A DNA stretch of 64,000 nucleotides from UBA1447 sp964612185 (GTDB lineage Bacteria; Bacillota; Clostridia; Oscillospirales; Acutalibacteraceae): NCBI GenBank assembly GCA_964612185.1, contig CAZTCR010000011.1, positions 1 to 64,000 of the forward strand. Reading direction: 5' to 3'. Positions 1-8,494 of this stretch are shown here, one piece after another (the first letter of the stretch is position 1; every line of letters begins with the position of its first letter). The notes beneath the pieces were generated by a model. It ran no database searches and was not told the DNA's origin. It saw nothing but the letters and a program-made list of their open reading frames with translations. Position numbers and translations under genes: made by a program.

Positions 1-61
1 GCGCTCGCGAAGCCCGCTGACATGCTAAAAAGCCCGCTGGTGTTGGAATTCCTTGCCTGAT

Positions 62-165
62 GATTTAGTCACCCGACGGCTAACCCCGGCGATACCATCG
101 CCTTCCACCCTCCTTGAAAAGGAGGGCTTAGGCAAACCCGCAATGCGCATCCTACCCGGAACGAC
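62..165. repeat. GC-rich intergenic repeat-like segment with hairpin
   Basis: The first 265 bases hold no convincing gene. Within them lies a G+C-rich stretch with a perfect hairpin (arms 108-115 and 119-126, CCCTCCTT/AAGGAGGG, 3-base loop). It resembles the short non-coding repeats at 57117-57228 and 63505-63581 in being rich in CCCTCC/GGAGGG and lying between genes. The boundaries are guesses and no terminal repeats are clear here. Confidence 0.3.
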
Positions 166-205
166 ACATAATCTTCCTTTCAGTATAAATACAAAATATT
201 GCACA

Positions 206-247
206 TTGACAATGGTGCTACATTTAGTTATAATTGTAGCACCATTG
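206..247 (+). promoter_or_regulatory. abiE promoter inside a 13-bp inverted-repeat operator
   Basis: A consensus promoter is visible: TTGACA at 206-211, a 17-base spacer and TATAAT at 229-234. A perfect inverted repeat (arms 210-222 and 235-247, 12-base centre) starts in the -35 box and encloses the -10 box. Characterised AbiEi antitoxins repress their own promoter by binding inverted repeats. By analogy this is probably the AbiEi operator, and bound protein would exclude RNA polymerase. The start codon at 266 follows 18 bases after the right arm. Confidence 0.8.
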
Positions 248-265
248 CAAAATAGAGGTGTTAAA

Positions 266-859
266 ATGGATAATGCTGCGAAGCTTTCTGAACTTATTGA
301 ATCAAAAAACGGTATGGTAAAAACAAAAGACACCGAAAGCATCGGAATTCCGAGGCAGTATTTGTCTTTATTTGTTGAAAAAGGCAGACTGCAGCGCGTT
401 GCGCATGGTGTCTATTTATCTCCGGATGCTTTTGAAGATACCATGTATTTGATTCAAGCCCGTTCCGAAAAAATCATTTTTTCAAATGAAACAGCACTGT
501 ATATCCATGAGCTTACCGACAGGGACCCATTGCAATATTCCGTATGTGTGCCGAGGGGGTATGGCGTTGCAAGGCTGCGGGAGTCGGGGCTTATCGTTTA
601 TACGGTGAATGAAGTATTGCATGAGTTTGGCAAAATAACAGCAAAAACTATTCATGGCAGGGATATTTCTGTATACAATCTCGAAAGAACCGTTTGCGAT
701 ATTATCCGTTACCGCAACCAAATGGATGGTGACATGCTCGGAACAGCTCTAAAACGCTTTGCCTCCCGCAAAGAAAAAAACTTGCCTCTTTTTATGGAAT
801 ACGCAAAAGTGTTTAAAATAGAAAAACCAGCAAGACAGTATTTGGGGGTATTGCTCTGA
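266..859 (+). CDS. abiEi: AbiEi-family type IV antitoxin / transcriptional autorepressor
   Basis: This 197-residue protein belongs to the AbiEi antitoxin family, which neutralises the AbiEii nucleotidyltransferase without stable binding and represses the operon. The N-terminal 50 or so residues form the expected winged-helix segment (around RQYLSLFVEKGRLQRVAHGVY), followed by the mixed C-terminal domain. An upstream ATG at 53 is in frame, but the start at 266 is preferred: it follows AGAGGTG at a good distance and lies just below the promoter/operator at 206-247. The stop overlaps the toxin start (ATGA), so the two are translationally coupled. AbiE acts in plasmid or region maintenance and in abortive infection. 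The recognition rests on both genes together; the individual sequence match is from memory. Confidence 0.82.
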   Translation: MDNAAKLSELIESKNGMVKTKDTESIGIPRQYLSLFVEKGRLQRVAHGVYLSPDAFEDTMYLIQARSEKIIFSNETALYIHELTDRDPLQYSVCVPRGYGVARLRESGLIVYTVNEVLHEFGKITAKTIHGRDISVYNLERTVCDIIRYRNQMDGDMLGTALKRFASRKEKNLPLFMEYAKVFKIEKPARQYLGVLL

Positions 860-1686
860 TGAAATCAAGGCAAATCAAAGATTTAATTCGCAATCTGGCA
901 AACAACAATATTGATGCACAGGTTTTATTACGCAACTATATGCTTGAACGGCTCCTGGAAAGGATATCACTCTCGCAATATAAGCGGCATTTTATTCTGA
1001 AAGGCGGTATGTTGGTAGCAGCCATGGTAGGCCTGGATGCCCGGTCTACGATAGACATGGATGCCACGATTAAAGGCTATCCGTTAAATGAGGAAAACCT
1101 GCGGAGTATATTTGATGAAATACTTCAAATTCCGGTAGAAGATGATATCAACATTACATTACTGAATATTTCCGAAATTCGCGAAGAAGCAGAATATCCA
1201 TGTTTGCGTTTGAGCTTTTCCGCGCAGGTTGATAAAACGATCATTCCGCTCAAGGTTGATATTACAGCAGGTGATGTCATCTCGCCTGCTGAAACTCATT
1301 TTAATTATAAACTGCTTTTAGAAAATCGTATTATCAAGATTTATGCATATAATCTTGAAACGGTGTTGGCAGAAAAGATGGAGACGATCATTTCGCGCGG
1401 GATTGCAAATACCCGTATGAGGGATTTTTATGACCTTCACATTCTAAAAACATTACAGTCCGAAAACATTGACTATTCACTGCTTAAGCAAGCCATTGAA
1501 GCAACCGCCAAAAACAGAGGTTCGGCATCGCTTTTTAATAACCTGTCCGAAGAGCTGGAAAAGGTGCTGAATGATTCTGAAATCATTAGATTATGGGGTA
1601 ATTACCGCAAAAAGTTCAGTTATGCCGCCGATTTGGAATGGGAAACGGTAATCGAATCCGTAAGAGAACTCTTCATACAGCTATAG
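859..1686 (+). CDS. abiEii: AbiEii-family nucleotidyltransferase toxin
   Basis: A 275-residue nucleotidyltransferase-fold toxin of the AbiEii/AbiGii family. Visible motifs: GG at residues 49-50 followed by R62-S-T-x-D66-x-D68 (GG...RxTxDxD, the metal/nucleotide site), a third acidic residue in LKVDI near residue 134, the ETVLAEK helix near 170 and RMRDFYDLHIL near 190. All expected catalytic motifs are present, so the toxin looks intact. Related toxins block growth by modifying tRNA ends with nucleotides; the target here is unknown. The start overlaps the antitoxin stop by one base. No promoter is seen inside the antitoxin gene, so the pair is one operon controlled from 206-234. Confidence 0.85.
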   Translation: MKSRQIKDLIRNLANNNIDAQVLLRNYMLERLLERISLSQYKRHFILKGGMLVAAMVGLDARSTIDMDATIKGYPLNEENLRSIFDEILQIPVEDDINITLLNISEIREEAEYPCLRLSFSAQVDKTIIPLKVDITAGDVISPAETHFNYKLLLENRIIKIYAYNLETVLAEKMETIISRGIANTRMRDFYDLHILKTLQSENIDYSLLKQAIEATAKNRGSASLFNNLSEELEKVLNDSEIIRLWGNYRKKFSYAADLEWETVIESVRELFIQL

Positions 1687-1710
1687 AATCATATAATACT
1701 ATTCTGCATT

Positions 1711-1862
1711 AAAAATGTAGATACATTTTTAATTGGCAAGCAAAGCTTGCCGCTGCGGCTCAAGCCGCAGACAGATAGCATTGAACGGTATTTCCGGCAG
1801 CACATGCTGCCCCCGCTGTCCTTTAGACAGCGGATTAAAAGATAGACTTGTCTATCTTTTAA
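1711..1862. repeat. Array of six consecutive perfect hairpins
   Basis: Six different perfect palindromes follow one another in 152 bases. Their arms are 1711-1719/1722-1730, 1735-1741/1745-1751, 1753-1760/1763-1770, 1796-1802/1805-1811, 1813-1820/1826-1833 and 1835-1847/1850-1862. Stems are 7 to 13 bp and loops only 2 to 5 bases. The stems differ in sequence, so this is not a tandem repeat, and only about 25 bases (1771-1795) are unpaired. The array lies between the AbiEii stop and the decarboxylase. It could protect or end the abiE transcript, but no ordinary terminator with a T-run is evident. Confidence 0.85.
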
Positions 1863-1930
1863 ATGGAGATTAGTATAATACTTTGCATCATCAAAATTGC
1901 CGGCCGCAGATCGCTATAAAAGGTGAACCC

Positions 1931-3280
1931 ATGAACACACCCCTCTACAACGCTATCATCGCACACAACAAAAAGAACCGTTCGGCTTTCCACATGCCCG
2001 CCCACAAGGGCGCGGCGGACTGCCTGGCGCCGCTGGCGGCTGTTCTGCCGTTTGACCTGACGGAAATACCGGACACCGGCAGCCTGTTTGACGGCGAGGG
2101 CGCGACTGCCGAAGCGGAGCGCCTGGCGGCGGAACTGTTCGGCGCCGCCGGCACCTTTATGAGCGCCGGGGGCTGTACCCTTTGCATTCAGGCGATGCTG
2201 CGCCTTGCCGTGCCGCAGGGCGGCAAACTCATCTGCGGGCGCGTAATTCACCGCTCGGCGGTGAATGCCATGGCGCTGCTGGATATCACGCCGGTTTGGG
2301 TGATGCCGGACCTCTCCGCGGGGGATGCCTTTGCCGGCCGTATCACGGCACAAGGTGTGGGCACGGCGCTCGCGCAACACCCGGACGCAAAAGGCGTTTT
2401 TTTGACAACACCGGATTATTTCGGCGTGATGAGCGATATTGCCGCGATTGCCAAAGAGGCCGCAGCATACGGTGTGCCGGTGCTGGTGGACAACGCGCAC
2501 GGCACGCACCTGCAGTTCATAAACCCTTCGCTGGGCCCGCTGGTTCAGGGAGCGCTGATGAGCGCCGATTCGGCGCATAAGACACTGCCGGTGCTCACGG
2601 GCGGCGCGTGGCTGAACATTGCCGATGCAAAATACCTGTCCGGCGCGCGGGAAGCACTCGCGCTGTTCGGGTCCACCAGCCCGTCCTATCTCATCATGCT
2701 GTCGCTGGACCTGTGCAGAGCATGGCTTGCGGAAAACGGCGCGGACGCGATGAAAAAAGCTGCCGCTCAAACCGAAACGATAAAAACTTTTATGCGGGGG
2801 AAGGGCTTTGTTTTGCCGCAGGGGGAATGCGACCCGCTGCGCGTCGCCTTTCAACCCGGTACGGCAGGTGCGGCGGGCGGCAGGGCCGGGCAAATCCTGC
2901 GGGAAAACGCAACGGAACCGGAATATGCCGGGCGGGAAGGTGTTATCCTCATCCCGTCGCCGTTCAATACACAAGGGGATTATGAACGCCTTGTTCGGGC
3001 GTTGGAACAGATACCGGTTTGTTTGACGGGAGAAAACAGCCCTGTTACCGGGCAGTCTTCTCCGGCAGAGATGCCAAAAGCGGTGCTGACACCGCGGCAG
3101 GCGCTCCTGGCGGCAAAAACTGTTGTGCCCGTGAAAGCATCAGCCGGCAGAACAGCCTGCGCGGCGGTTTGCCCCTGCCCGCCGGCCATCCCGTTTGTGA
3201 TGCCTGGCGAAATGATTACATCCGAAGCGGCGGGAATCCTTGCCGAATACGGTTTTTCCGATATAACCGTTGTAAAATAA
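1931..3280 (+). CDS. Orn/Lys/Arg decarboxylase family PLP enzyme (YaaO type)
   Basis: A 449-residue pyridoxal-phosphate decarboxylase of the short, Bacillus YaaO-like class of ornithine/lysine/arginine decarboxylases, which make polyamines or cadaverine. Seen: HMPAHKG at residues 21-27, the cofactor-binding VDNAHG at 187-191 and the Schiff-base lysine K217 in SADSAHKTLP, then a small C-terminal domain. The substrate cannot be read from sequence. An in-frame ATG at 1883 lies upstream, but 1931 is chosen because it follows AAAGGTGAA and begins at the usual family N-terminus. It heads a group with darA, holB and ricT, as in Bacillus subtilis where yaaO precedes tmk. Here tmk is absent from the run. 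Confidence 0.88.
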   Translation: MNTPLYNAIIAHNKKNRSAFHMPAHKGAADCLAPLAAVLPFDLTEIPDTGSLFDGEGATAEAERLAAELFGAAGTFMSAGGCTLCIQAMLRLAVPQGGKLICGRVIHRSAVNAMALLDITPVWVMPDLSAGDAFAGRITAQGVGTALAQHPDAKGVFLTTPDYFGVMSDIAAIAKEAAAYGVPVLVDNAHGTHLQFINPSLGPLVQGALMSADSAHKTLPVLTGGAWLNIADAKYLSGAREALALFGSTSPSYLIMLSLDLCRAWLAENGADAMKKAAAQTETIKTFMRGKGFVLPQGECDPLRVAFQPGTAGAAGGRAGQILRENATEPEYAGREGVILIPSPFNTQGDYERLVRALEQIPVCLTGENSPVTGQSSPAEMPKAVLTPRQALLAAKTVVPVKASAGRTACAAVCPCPPAIPFVMPGEMITSEAAGILAEYGFSDITVVK

Positions 3281-3327
3281 GCATTTATACGCTATAATTA
3301 AATTACAAAATTGCGGAGGCGATAAGG

Positions 3328-3651
3328 ATGAAGTTAATTATTGCGATTGTCAACAACGACGACAGCCATTCCGTGCTCGGTGAATTGTCCAAGAACGGGT
3401 TCAGCGCCACAAAACTGTCCACATCGGGCGGATTTTTGAGGGCGGGCAATGCCACGCTGCTCATCGGCGCGAATGAGGAAAAAGTCAGCGAGATCACCGA
3501 CATTATCCGCCGTTGCAGCAGCAAGCGGACCCAGATGGTGGAAACGAGTCCCTCGTTTTCCAACGAAACCTTTATGGCAATGCCCGTTGAGGTGACCGTG
3601 GGCGGCGCGACAGTATTTGTGCTGGATGTTGACCAATTCTTTAAGCTGTAG
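3328..3651 (+). CDS. darA: DarA, cyclic-di-AMP-binding PII-like protein
   Basis: A 107-residue PII-like signal protein (YaaQ/DarA/PstA family) that binds cyclic-di-AMP as a trimer. Features of the family are visible: the strand MKLIIAIVNNDD, the T-loop region GFSATKLSTSGGFLRAGN with its conserved TSGGF motif, and LLIGANEE. The length equals that of known members. GGAGG at 3315-3319 supports the ATG at 3328. It stands between the decarboxylase and holB, matching the Bacillus order yaaO-tmk-darA-yaaR-holB but without tmk and yaaR. A 7-bp GC-rich hairpin (3665-3671/3679-3685) lies between darA and holB. Confidence 0.92.
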   Translation: MKLIIAIVNNDDSHSVLGELSKNGFSATKLSTSGGFLRAGNATLLIGANEEKVSEITDIIRRCSSKRTQMVETSPSFSNETFMAMPVEVTVGGATVFVLDVDQFFKL

Positions 3652-3688
3652 CAATTGAACGCAGGCGCCGCGCACGAAGCGGCGCGGA

Positions 3689-4630
3689 ATGAAGGCTTGC
3701 ATGAATTTCCAAGGGATGGAACTCAACAGCAGATTAAAACAAAGTCTTTCCGATATGATTGACGCCGGAAAACTGCCCCACGCGATCATCCTCGAAGGCG
3801 GCAATGCGGACACCCGCGTGAAGCTGGCCAGGCTCCTCGCGGCCGCGTTGGTGTGCAAAGCCGGGCAAGGCCGTCCGTGCAAAGCCTGCGCAGCGTGTGT
3901 CAAGTGCTTTGGCACCAAGCTGGAGGATAAAAAGTTCGCGGGGGAAAAACTGCTCAGCCAAACACTGCACCACGCGGATATCAACGAGATCCAAAAGGAA
4001 AAGGACCGCAAACAGTTCAGCGTGAAAGTAATCCGGATACTCAGGAAAGAAGCATACATCGTGCCCAACGAGGCAGATGCAAAAGTCTACATTCTGCTGG
4101 AAGCGCAGTTGATGAATGAGCAGGCGCAGAATGCTTTTTTAAAGGTTCTGGAAGAACCGCCCGGCTATATTTGTTTTATCATGGAATGCACAAGCAAAAA
4201 CATATTATTGCCGACTGTCCTTTCCAGAGCCGCTTGTTTCAGCCTCGGCCAGCTTGATTTGACCGACGGCATCCGGGCGAAAAAGAGTGAGCTCGCGGCG
4301 CAAACAGCCGCGGAAATGGCCGTTGCGTTAACGGCGCCCCACGATTATGAATTGCTGAAAAAGACGGCCGTGTTTGAAAAAGACAAGAGCCTGCCGGCAT
4401 TGTGCCTGCCGGAGTTGGAGCTGATCATACGGGACGCGCTGATCCTGCAAATCAGCGGGGGCGAGTGCTTTTCCGCGTCGCCGCAGGCGGCACAGGTACT
4501 GGCGGAAAAACTGTCGAGGGAAAAACTGCTTCGACTGATTGATGAAATCAGGCTGTTAATCGAGGCGACGCAAAGGAGCGCAAACAACAACCTGCTCGTT
4601 ACAAGAATCTGCAGCAGGCTGCGCGGTTAA
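3689..4630 (+). CDS. holB: DNA polymerase III delta' subunit
   Basis: A 313-residue clamp-loader AAA+ subunit. The N-terminal AAA+ domain has a degenerate P-loop (LEGGNADTRVK, no GKT), as is usual for delta', which does not hydrolyse ATP. A zinc-type Cys cluster follows (C-x7-C-x2-C-x2-C-x2-C around residue 55-75), then NEAQNAFLKVLEEPP-like sequence in the form NEQAQNAFLKVLEEPP, the classic clamp-loader signature, and the SRC-like motif as LSRAACF. The start may be ATG 3689 or ATG 3701 (AAGG 5 bases upstream); the latter fits the family equally well. It is followed by ricT as in Bacillus. The yabA gene expected nearby is not found. Confidence 0.88.
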   Translation: MKACMNFQGMELNSRLKQSLSDMIDAGKLPHAIILEGGNADTRVKLARLLAAALVCKAGQGRPCKACAACVKCFGTKLEDKKFAGEKLLSQTLHHADINEIQKEKDRKQFSVKVIRILRKEAYIVPNEADAKVYILLEAQLMNEQAQNAFLKVLEEPPGYICFIMECTSKNILLPTVLSRAACFSLGQLDLTDGIRAKKSELAAQTAAEMAVALTAPHDYELLKKTAVFEKDKSLPALCLPELELIIRDALILQISGGECFSASPQAAQVLAEKLSREKLLRLIDEIRLLIEATQRSANNNLLVTRICSRLRG

Positions 4631-4688
4631 AAATAAATTTCAAGTAAAGTTTTGGGGACACCAAACTTTGGAAGGTATGGTCATAAAA

Positions 4689-5552
4689 ATGGCAGAGGTA
4701 ATCGGAGTCCGGTTCAAAGAGATTGGCAAAGTGTATTATTTTGACCCGGAAGATAAAAAATTGAAACACGGCGAGCGGGTTATTGTGGAAACGGCGCGCG
4801 GTTTGGAGTGCGGAGAGGTCGCAATGGAAAACCGCGATGTGCCCGACGACCAGATTGTGAAGCCCCTGAAAAAACTCGTCCGCATCGCAACGCCCGAAGA
4901 CCTGGCGGCGGCTGAAAAATCAGCGGCAAAAGAAAAAGAGGCCTTCGCGGTGTGCACGCAGAAGATAGCGCAGCACAAGCTGGAAATGAAACTGGTTGAT
5001 GTGGAATTCACCTTTGACGGCAGCAAGGCGATGTTTTACTTTACCGCGGACGGACGCATCGATTTCCGTGAGCTGGTAAAGGATTTGGCGGGCGTTTTCC
5101 GCACCCGTATCGAGTTGCGGCAAATCGGCGTGCGTGATGAATCGAAAATGATCGGCGGGCTCGGGATGTGCGGCAGAGCTTTTTGCTGCAGTACATTTTT
5201 GGGTGATTTTCAGCCGGTATCCATCAAAATGGCCAAAGAACAAGGCCTTTCGCTCAATCCCGTCAAAATCAGCGGCACCTGCGGCAGGCTGATGTGCTGC
5301 CTGAAATATGAACAGCACGCCTATGAGCATCTGCTGAAAATCACACCCAAACAGGGCGCGATTGTGGACACGGCGGACGGCAGGGGCGTTGTGACGGAAG
5401 TCAGTTTGTTAACCGGCAGGCTCAAAGTGCGCCTCGAGCGGCACCAGGAGGGCGGACCGACCTATTTCCACCGCGACGATGTCAAAATCGTCAAGGATGT
5501 GCCCATTCGTGTCGCGCGGCAAGAGATGGAAGCACTCAAGCATATCGAGTAG
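4689..5552 (+). CDS. ricT: RicT/YaaT PSP1-domain regulator
   Basis: A 287-residue PSP1-domain protein, orthologue of Bacillus YaaT/RicT. That protein joins RicA and RicF in an iron-sulphur complex that directs RNase Y processing and phosphorelay activity. The N-terminus EVIGVRFKEIGKVYYFDP matches the family start, so ATG 4689 is chosen over in-frame TTG 4668 and ATG 4677. A conserved Cys cluster is visible in the middle (MCGRAFCC and SGTCGRLMCC, residues about 155-205), the likely cluster ligands. RicA and RicF are not in the window. It is the last gene before the inserted ferredoxin/glycosidase block; in Bacillus the next genes would be yabA and trmN6. Confidence 0.92.
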   Translation: MAEVIGVRFKEIGKVYYFDPEDKKLKHGERVIVETARGLECGEVAMENRDVPDDQIVKPLKKLVRIATPEDLAAAEKSAAKEKEAFAVCTQKIAQHKLEMKLVDVEFTFDGSKAMFYFTADGRIDFRELVKDLAGVFRTRIELRQIGVRDESKMIGGLGMCGRAFCCSTFLGDFQPVSIKMAKEQGLSLNPVKISGTCGRLMCCLKYEQHAYEHLLKITPKQGAIVDTADGRGVVTEVSLLTGRLKVRLERHQEGGPTYFHRDDVKIVKDVPIRVARQEMEALKHIE

Positions 5553-5585
5553 AGCGAATTTGCCTTACTGAAATATAAATTTAGC

Positions 5586-5613
5586 TTGCATTTTTCAAAG
5601 TTTGTGTTAAAAT
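5586..5613 (+). promoter_or_regulatory. Putative sigma-A promoter for ferredoxin gene
   Basis: TTGCAT at 5586-5591, a 16-base spacer and TAAAAT at 5608-5613 in an A+T-rich gap after ricT. It lies about 30 bases upstream of the ferredoxin start, with AAGGAGG at 5629-5636 between. Spacing is one base short of ideal, so confidence is moderate. Confidence 0.5.
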
Positions 5614-5644
5614 AAGTAATGATTTTTATAAGGAGGTTTGTAAC

Positions 5645-5818
5645 ATGGCATTTTTTATCAATGACGATTGTATCGCTTGCGGTTTGTGCGAGTCCGAGTG
5701 CCCGGTGGAAGCAATAACTGAGGGCGACGGCAAGTACATCATCGACGCGGAACTCTGCACCGATTGCGGCAACTGCGCTTCGGTGTGTCCGGTTTCGGCA
5801 CCCAATCCCGCCGAGTAA
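5645..5818 (+). CDS. 2[4Fe-4S] ferredoxin
   Basis: A 57-residue clostridial-type ferredoxin carrying low-potential electrons in the cytoplasm. Two cluster motifs are complete: CIACGLCESECP (residues 9-20) and CTDCGNCASVCP (38-49), each CxxCxxCxxxCP. The length is typical. The start is fixed by a strong AAGGAGG at good spacing. It has its own likely promoter (5586-5613) and terminator (5828-5863), so it is probably a single-gene unit inserted between ricT and trmN6. The partner enzyme cannot be deduced. Confidence 0.95.
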   Translation: MAFFINDDCIACGLCESECPVEAITEGDGKYIIDAELCTDCGNCASVCPVSAPNPAE

Positions 5819-5827
5819 TCCAAAACG

Positions 5828-5863
5828 AAAAAAGCGCTTGAGCATTGCTCAGGCGCTTTTTTT
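5828..5863 (+). terminator. Rho-independent terminator after ferredoxin
   Basis: A 10-bp stem (arms 5834-5843 and 5847-5856, one G-T wobble, 3-base loop) preceded by a run of A and followed by seven T (5857-5863). The glycosidase start lies only 35 bases further on. That gene therefore needs read-through or a promoter overlapping this hairpin. Confidence 0.9.
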
Positions 5864-5898
5864 CACACAACAACTCCCCGGAAAGGAAGGTAGTAAAG

Positions 5899-8472
5899 AT
5901 GAACAGTACAACAGGTTTTCGCTATGCAGGGCAGCAAACGAGAGAAATCTCTTTCCCCCTGGGGGGGATCGGCGCGGGCTGCATCGGGCTCGGGGGCAAC
6001 GGCCGGCTTATTGACTTTGAAATCTTTAACAGACCCAACAAAAACAGTTACAACGGGTTCACCCATATCGCGGTGAAAGCGGAGAATGAGGCCGGTGTGC
6101 TCGACGCCCGCGTGCTCAACGGCGATTTGCAGCCGCCGTACTCCGGCGAGCCCAACGGCGGCAATTTCGGCGGTTTCGGTTTTGGTGTGAGCCGTTCCGC
6201 TTTGACCGGGCTGCCTCATTTTGAGAACAGCCGTTTTACGGCGAAGTTCCCTTTCGCCTCGCTGGATTTTACAGACAGCCGCTTTCCGGGGGCGGTGACA
6301 CTGACGGCGTTTAATCCTTTTATTCCGCTCAACGCCAAAGATTCGAGCCTGCCCGCGGCGTTTTTTGAGGTGATCTTCCGCAATACCTCCGCGGAAGAAC
6401 TGACCTATACGGCGGCTTTCAGTTTGACCAATCCCGCTAAAAGCAAAAACATCAACCGCAGCGGCAAGCAAGGCGGCATCTCCTTTATCAGCCTGGACAA
6501 TGAGCGGTATACGACTCAAAAACCGGAATACGGCAATATGTGCGCCGCGACCGATTGCGGCGCTGCGGACACACAAAACTACTGGTACCGGGGTGAATGG
6601 TTCGACGCGCTCGGCGTTTATTGGCGTGATTTTACAAAGCCGGGCAGCCTGCCCGCGCGGGATTATGATGAGCAGGCCGAAAAGCAGGACACGGCAACGC
6701 TTACCGCACGCGTCAAAGTCGCACCCGGCGCAAATGAAACGGTCCGTTTTGTTGTCGCCTGGTATTATCCGACTTGCGTCAACTACTGGAACGCGGAAAA
6801 ATGCGACTGCGCGGGTGAATGTGAACCCAAAACCTGGCAAAACTATTACGCGTCCCTTTTCAGCGGGTCCGAAAGCTGCGCGGTGTACGCGTTTGAACAC
6901 TACGAGCGACTGAAAGCGGATTCGCTGCTCTTTAGCGACACGCTGTACGCCTCCACGCTGCCGCCGAGTGTGCTTGACGCGGTGACCGCCAATATCTCTG
7001 TTTTGAAAACGCCCACCTGCCTGCGGCTCCCGGACGGTTCGTTTTACGCCTTTGAAGGCTGCCACTGCGACGGCGGGTGCTGCGAAGGTTCCTGCACGCA
7101 TGTATGGAACTACGCGTACGCGCTGCCGTTCCTGTTCCCTGCGCTGGAGCGTTCGATGCGGGAACTGGATTATCAATACAACATGAACGAAGCCGGCGCT
7201 ATGACCTTCCGCCTGCAACTGCCCTTGGGCAGGGACCGCGGCACCTTCAGACCCTGCGCGGACGGACAATTTGGCGGCGTCATCAAGGTTTACCGCGAGT
7301 GGAAGATATGCGGGGACAAAGCATGGCTGCAATCGGTTTGGCCGGGGGTTAAAAAGAATCTTGCATACGCCTGGTCCGATAAAAACTATGACAAATGGGA
7401 CCCCGATAAAACCGGCGTGCTGCACGGCAGGCAGCACCATACGCTGGATATGGAGCTGTTCGGCCCCAACTCCTGGCTTACCGGTTTTTACCTCGCTGCG
7501 CTGAAAGCCGCGGCCGAGATGGCGGAATACCTGGACGAAACGGATACGGCAAAAGAATGCAGCGGTCTGTTCCAAAAGGGCAAAGCCTGGGTGGAAGCGA
7601 ACCTGTTTAACGGGCGTTTCTACTATCAAAAAATTGACCTAAAAGATGAGTCGATCATTGAACCTTATGAATTTGTGATCAATTACTGGAATTTTGAGGC
7701 GAAAGAGATCAAATATCAAATCGGCGAAGGCTCCGCCATAGACCAGGTGCTGGCGCAGTGGCACGCCAACATCTGCGGGCTGGGCGAGATATTTGATAAG
7801 GGCAGGGTGAAAAAAGCGCTTGAAACCATCTATAACTTCAATTATAAGCGGGACATGCGCAATCACTTCAACCCCTGCCGGATTTACTGCCTCAATGACG
7901 AGCGCGGTACGGTCATCTGCGAATGGCCGGACTCTGCCAAAAAGCCGGTGATACCGGTGCCGTATTCGGAAGAAACGATGCACGGCTTTGAGTACCAGGC
8001 GGCGGTGCATATGATACAGGAAGGGATGATTGACGAGGGCGTGGAACTCATCAAGGCCGTACGCGACCGCTACAACGGCTGCCGCCGCAACCCCTGGAAC
8101 GAAATTGAGTGCGGCAGCAATTACGCGCGTTCGATGGCGAGTTATTCCGCCTTGCTCGCGTTTTCCGGCTTTGCATTTGATATGCCGAATTTAACCATCG
8201 GCTTTCATCCGGCGGTAAAGGGCTGCTGCAAATTCTTCTGGTCACTGGATTCGGGATGGGGTTTGTTTGAAAGAACCGATCAAACCGTTCGAATCAGCGT
8301 CCTGTACGGCGGGTTGAAGCTTGCACGGCTCAAGCTGCCGTTCATGACCCCTACCGATGTTCTTGCCGGCGGAAAAGGTATAAAATTCAAGGCGGAAAAC
8401 GGGGCAATCGTTTTCGAAACGCCGGTTTGCCTCCAAGCCGGCACCGCAGCGTGCGAAATCGAGATAAAATAA
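5899..8472 (+). CDS. GH116-family beta-glycosidase (GBA2-like)
   Basis: An 857-residue protein of glycoside hydrolase family 116, the family of human bile-acid beta-glucosidase/glucosylceramidase GBA2 and bacterial beta-glucosidases/xylosidases. The N-terminal beta-sandwich begins with REISFPLGGIGAGCIGLGGNG (residues about 14-34), the family hallmark. The C-terminal (alpha/alpha)6 barrel contains LDMELFGPNSW, where E519 matches the catalytic nucleophile position, and GFEYQAAVHMI near residue 700. There is no signal peptide, so it is cytoplasmic. Start 5899 has GGAAGG upstream; an upstream in-frame ATG at 5845 lies in the terminator and is rejected. It is followed at 22 bases by another glycosidase-like gene. 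Substrate (plant or animal glucoside) is unknown. Confidence 0.85.
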   Translation: MNSTTGFRYAGQQTREISFPLGGIGAGCIGLGGNGRLIDFEIFNRPNKNSYNGFTHIAVKAENEAGVLDARVLNGDLQPPYSGEPNGGNFGGFGFGVSRSALTGLPHFENSRFTAKFPFASLDFTDSRFPGAVTLTAFNPFIPLNAKDSSLPAAFFEVIFRNTSAEELTYTAAFSLTNPAKSKNINRSGKQGGISFISLDNERYTTQKPEYGNMCAATDCGAADTQNYWYRGEWFDALGVYWRDFTKPGSLPARDYDEQAEKQDTATLTARVKVAPGANETVRFVVAWYYPTCVNYWNAEKCDCAGECEPKTWQNYYASLFSGSESCAVYAFEHYERLKADSLLFSDTLYASTLPPSVLDAVTANISVLKTPTCLRLPDGSFYAFEGCHCDGGCCEGSCTHVWNYAYALPFLFPALERSMRELDYQYNMNEAGAMTFRLQLPLGRDRGTFRPCADGQFGGVIKVYREWKICGDKAWLQSVWPGVKKNLAYAWSDKNYDKWDPDKTGVLHGRQHHTLDMELFGPNSWLTGFYLAALKAAAEMAEYLDETDTAKECSGLFQKGKAWVEANLFNGRFYYQKIDLKDESIIEPYEFVINYWNFEAKEIKYQIGEGSAIDQVLAQWHANICGLGEIFDKGRVKKALETIYNFNYKRDMRNHFNPCRIYCLNDERGTVICEWPDSAKKPVIPVPYSEETMHGFEYQAAVHMIQEGMIDEGVELIKAVRDRYNGCRRNPWNEIECGSNYARSMASYSALLAFSGFAFDMPNLTIGFHPAVKGCCKFFWSLDSGWGLFERTDQTVRISVLYGGLKLARLKLPFMTPTDVLAGGKGIKFKAENGAIVFETPVCLQAGTAACEIEIK

Positions 8473-8494
8473 TAAGGGGAAGAGGCTGACCGCC

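Noticed and set aside
1711..1862. CRISPR or tandem-repeat array
   Set aside because: The palindromes all differ in sequence and there are no spacers of constant length.
1859..2974. A 371-codon minus-strand frame opposite the decarboxylase
   Set aside because: Arg-rich, no domain, and overlaps a gene with complete PLP motifs. The same applies to the long minus frames at 32124-33029 and 9650-10453.
3665..3685. GC-rich hairpin between darA and holB as a terminator
   Set aside because: No T-run follows, and the genes belong to a conserved operon; at most it is a weak pause or stabiliser.
5863..7629. A 588-codon open frame on the minus strand opposite the GH116 gene
   Set aside because: It mirrors the codon pattern of the real gene, has Arg/Val/Gly-rich composition without any recognisable motif, and no ribosome site. 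It is a shadow frame of a G+C-rich gene.
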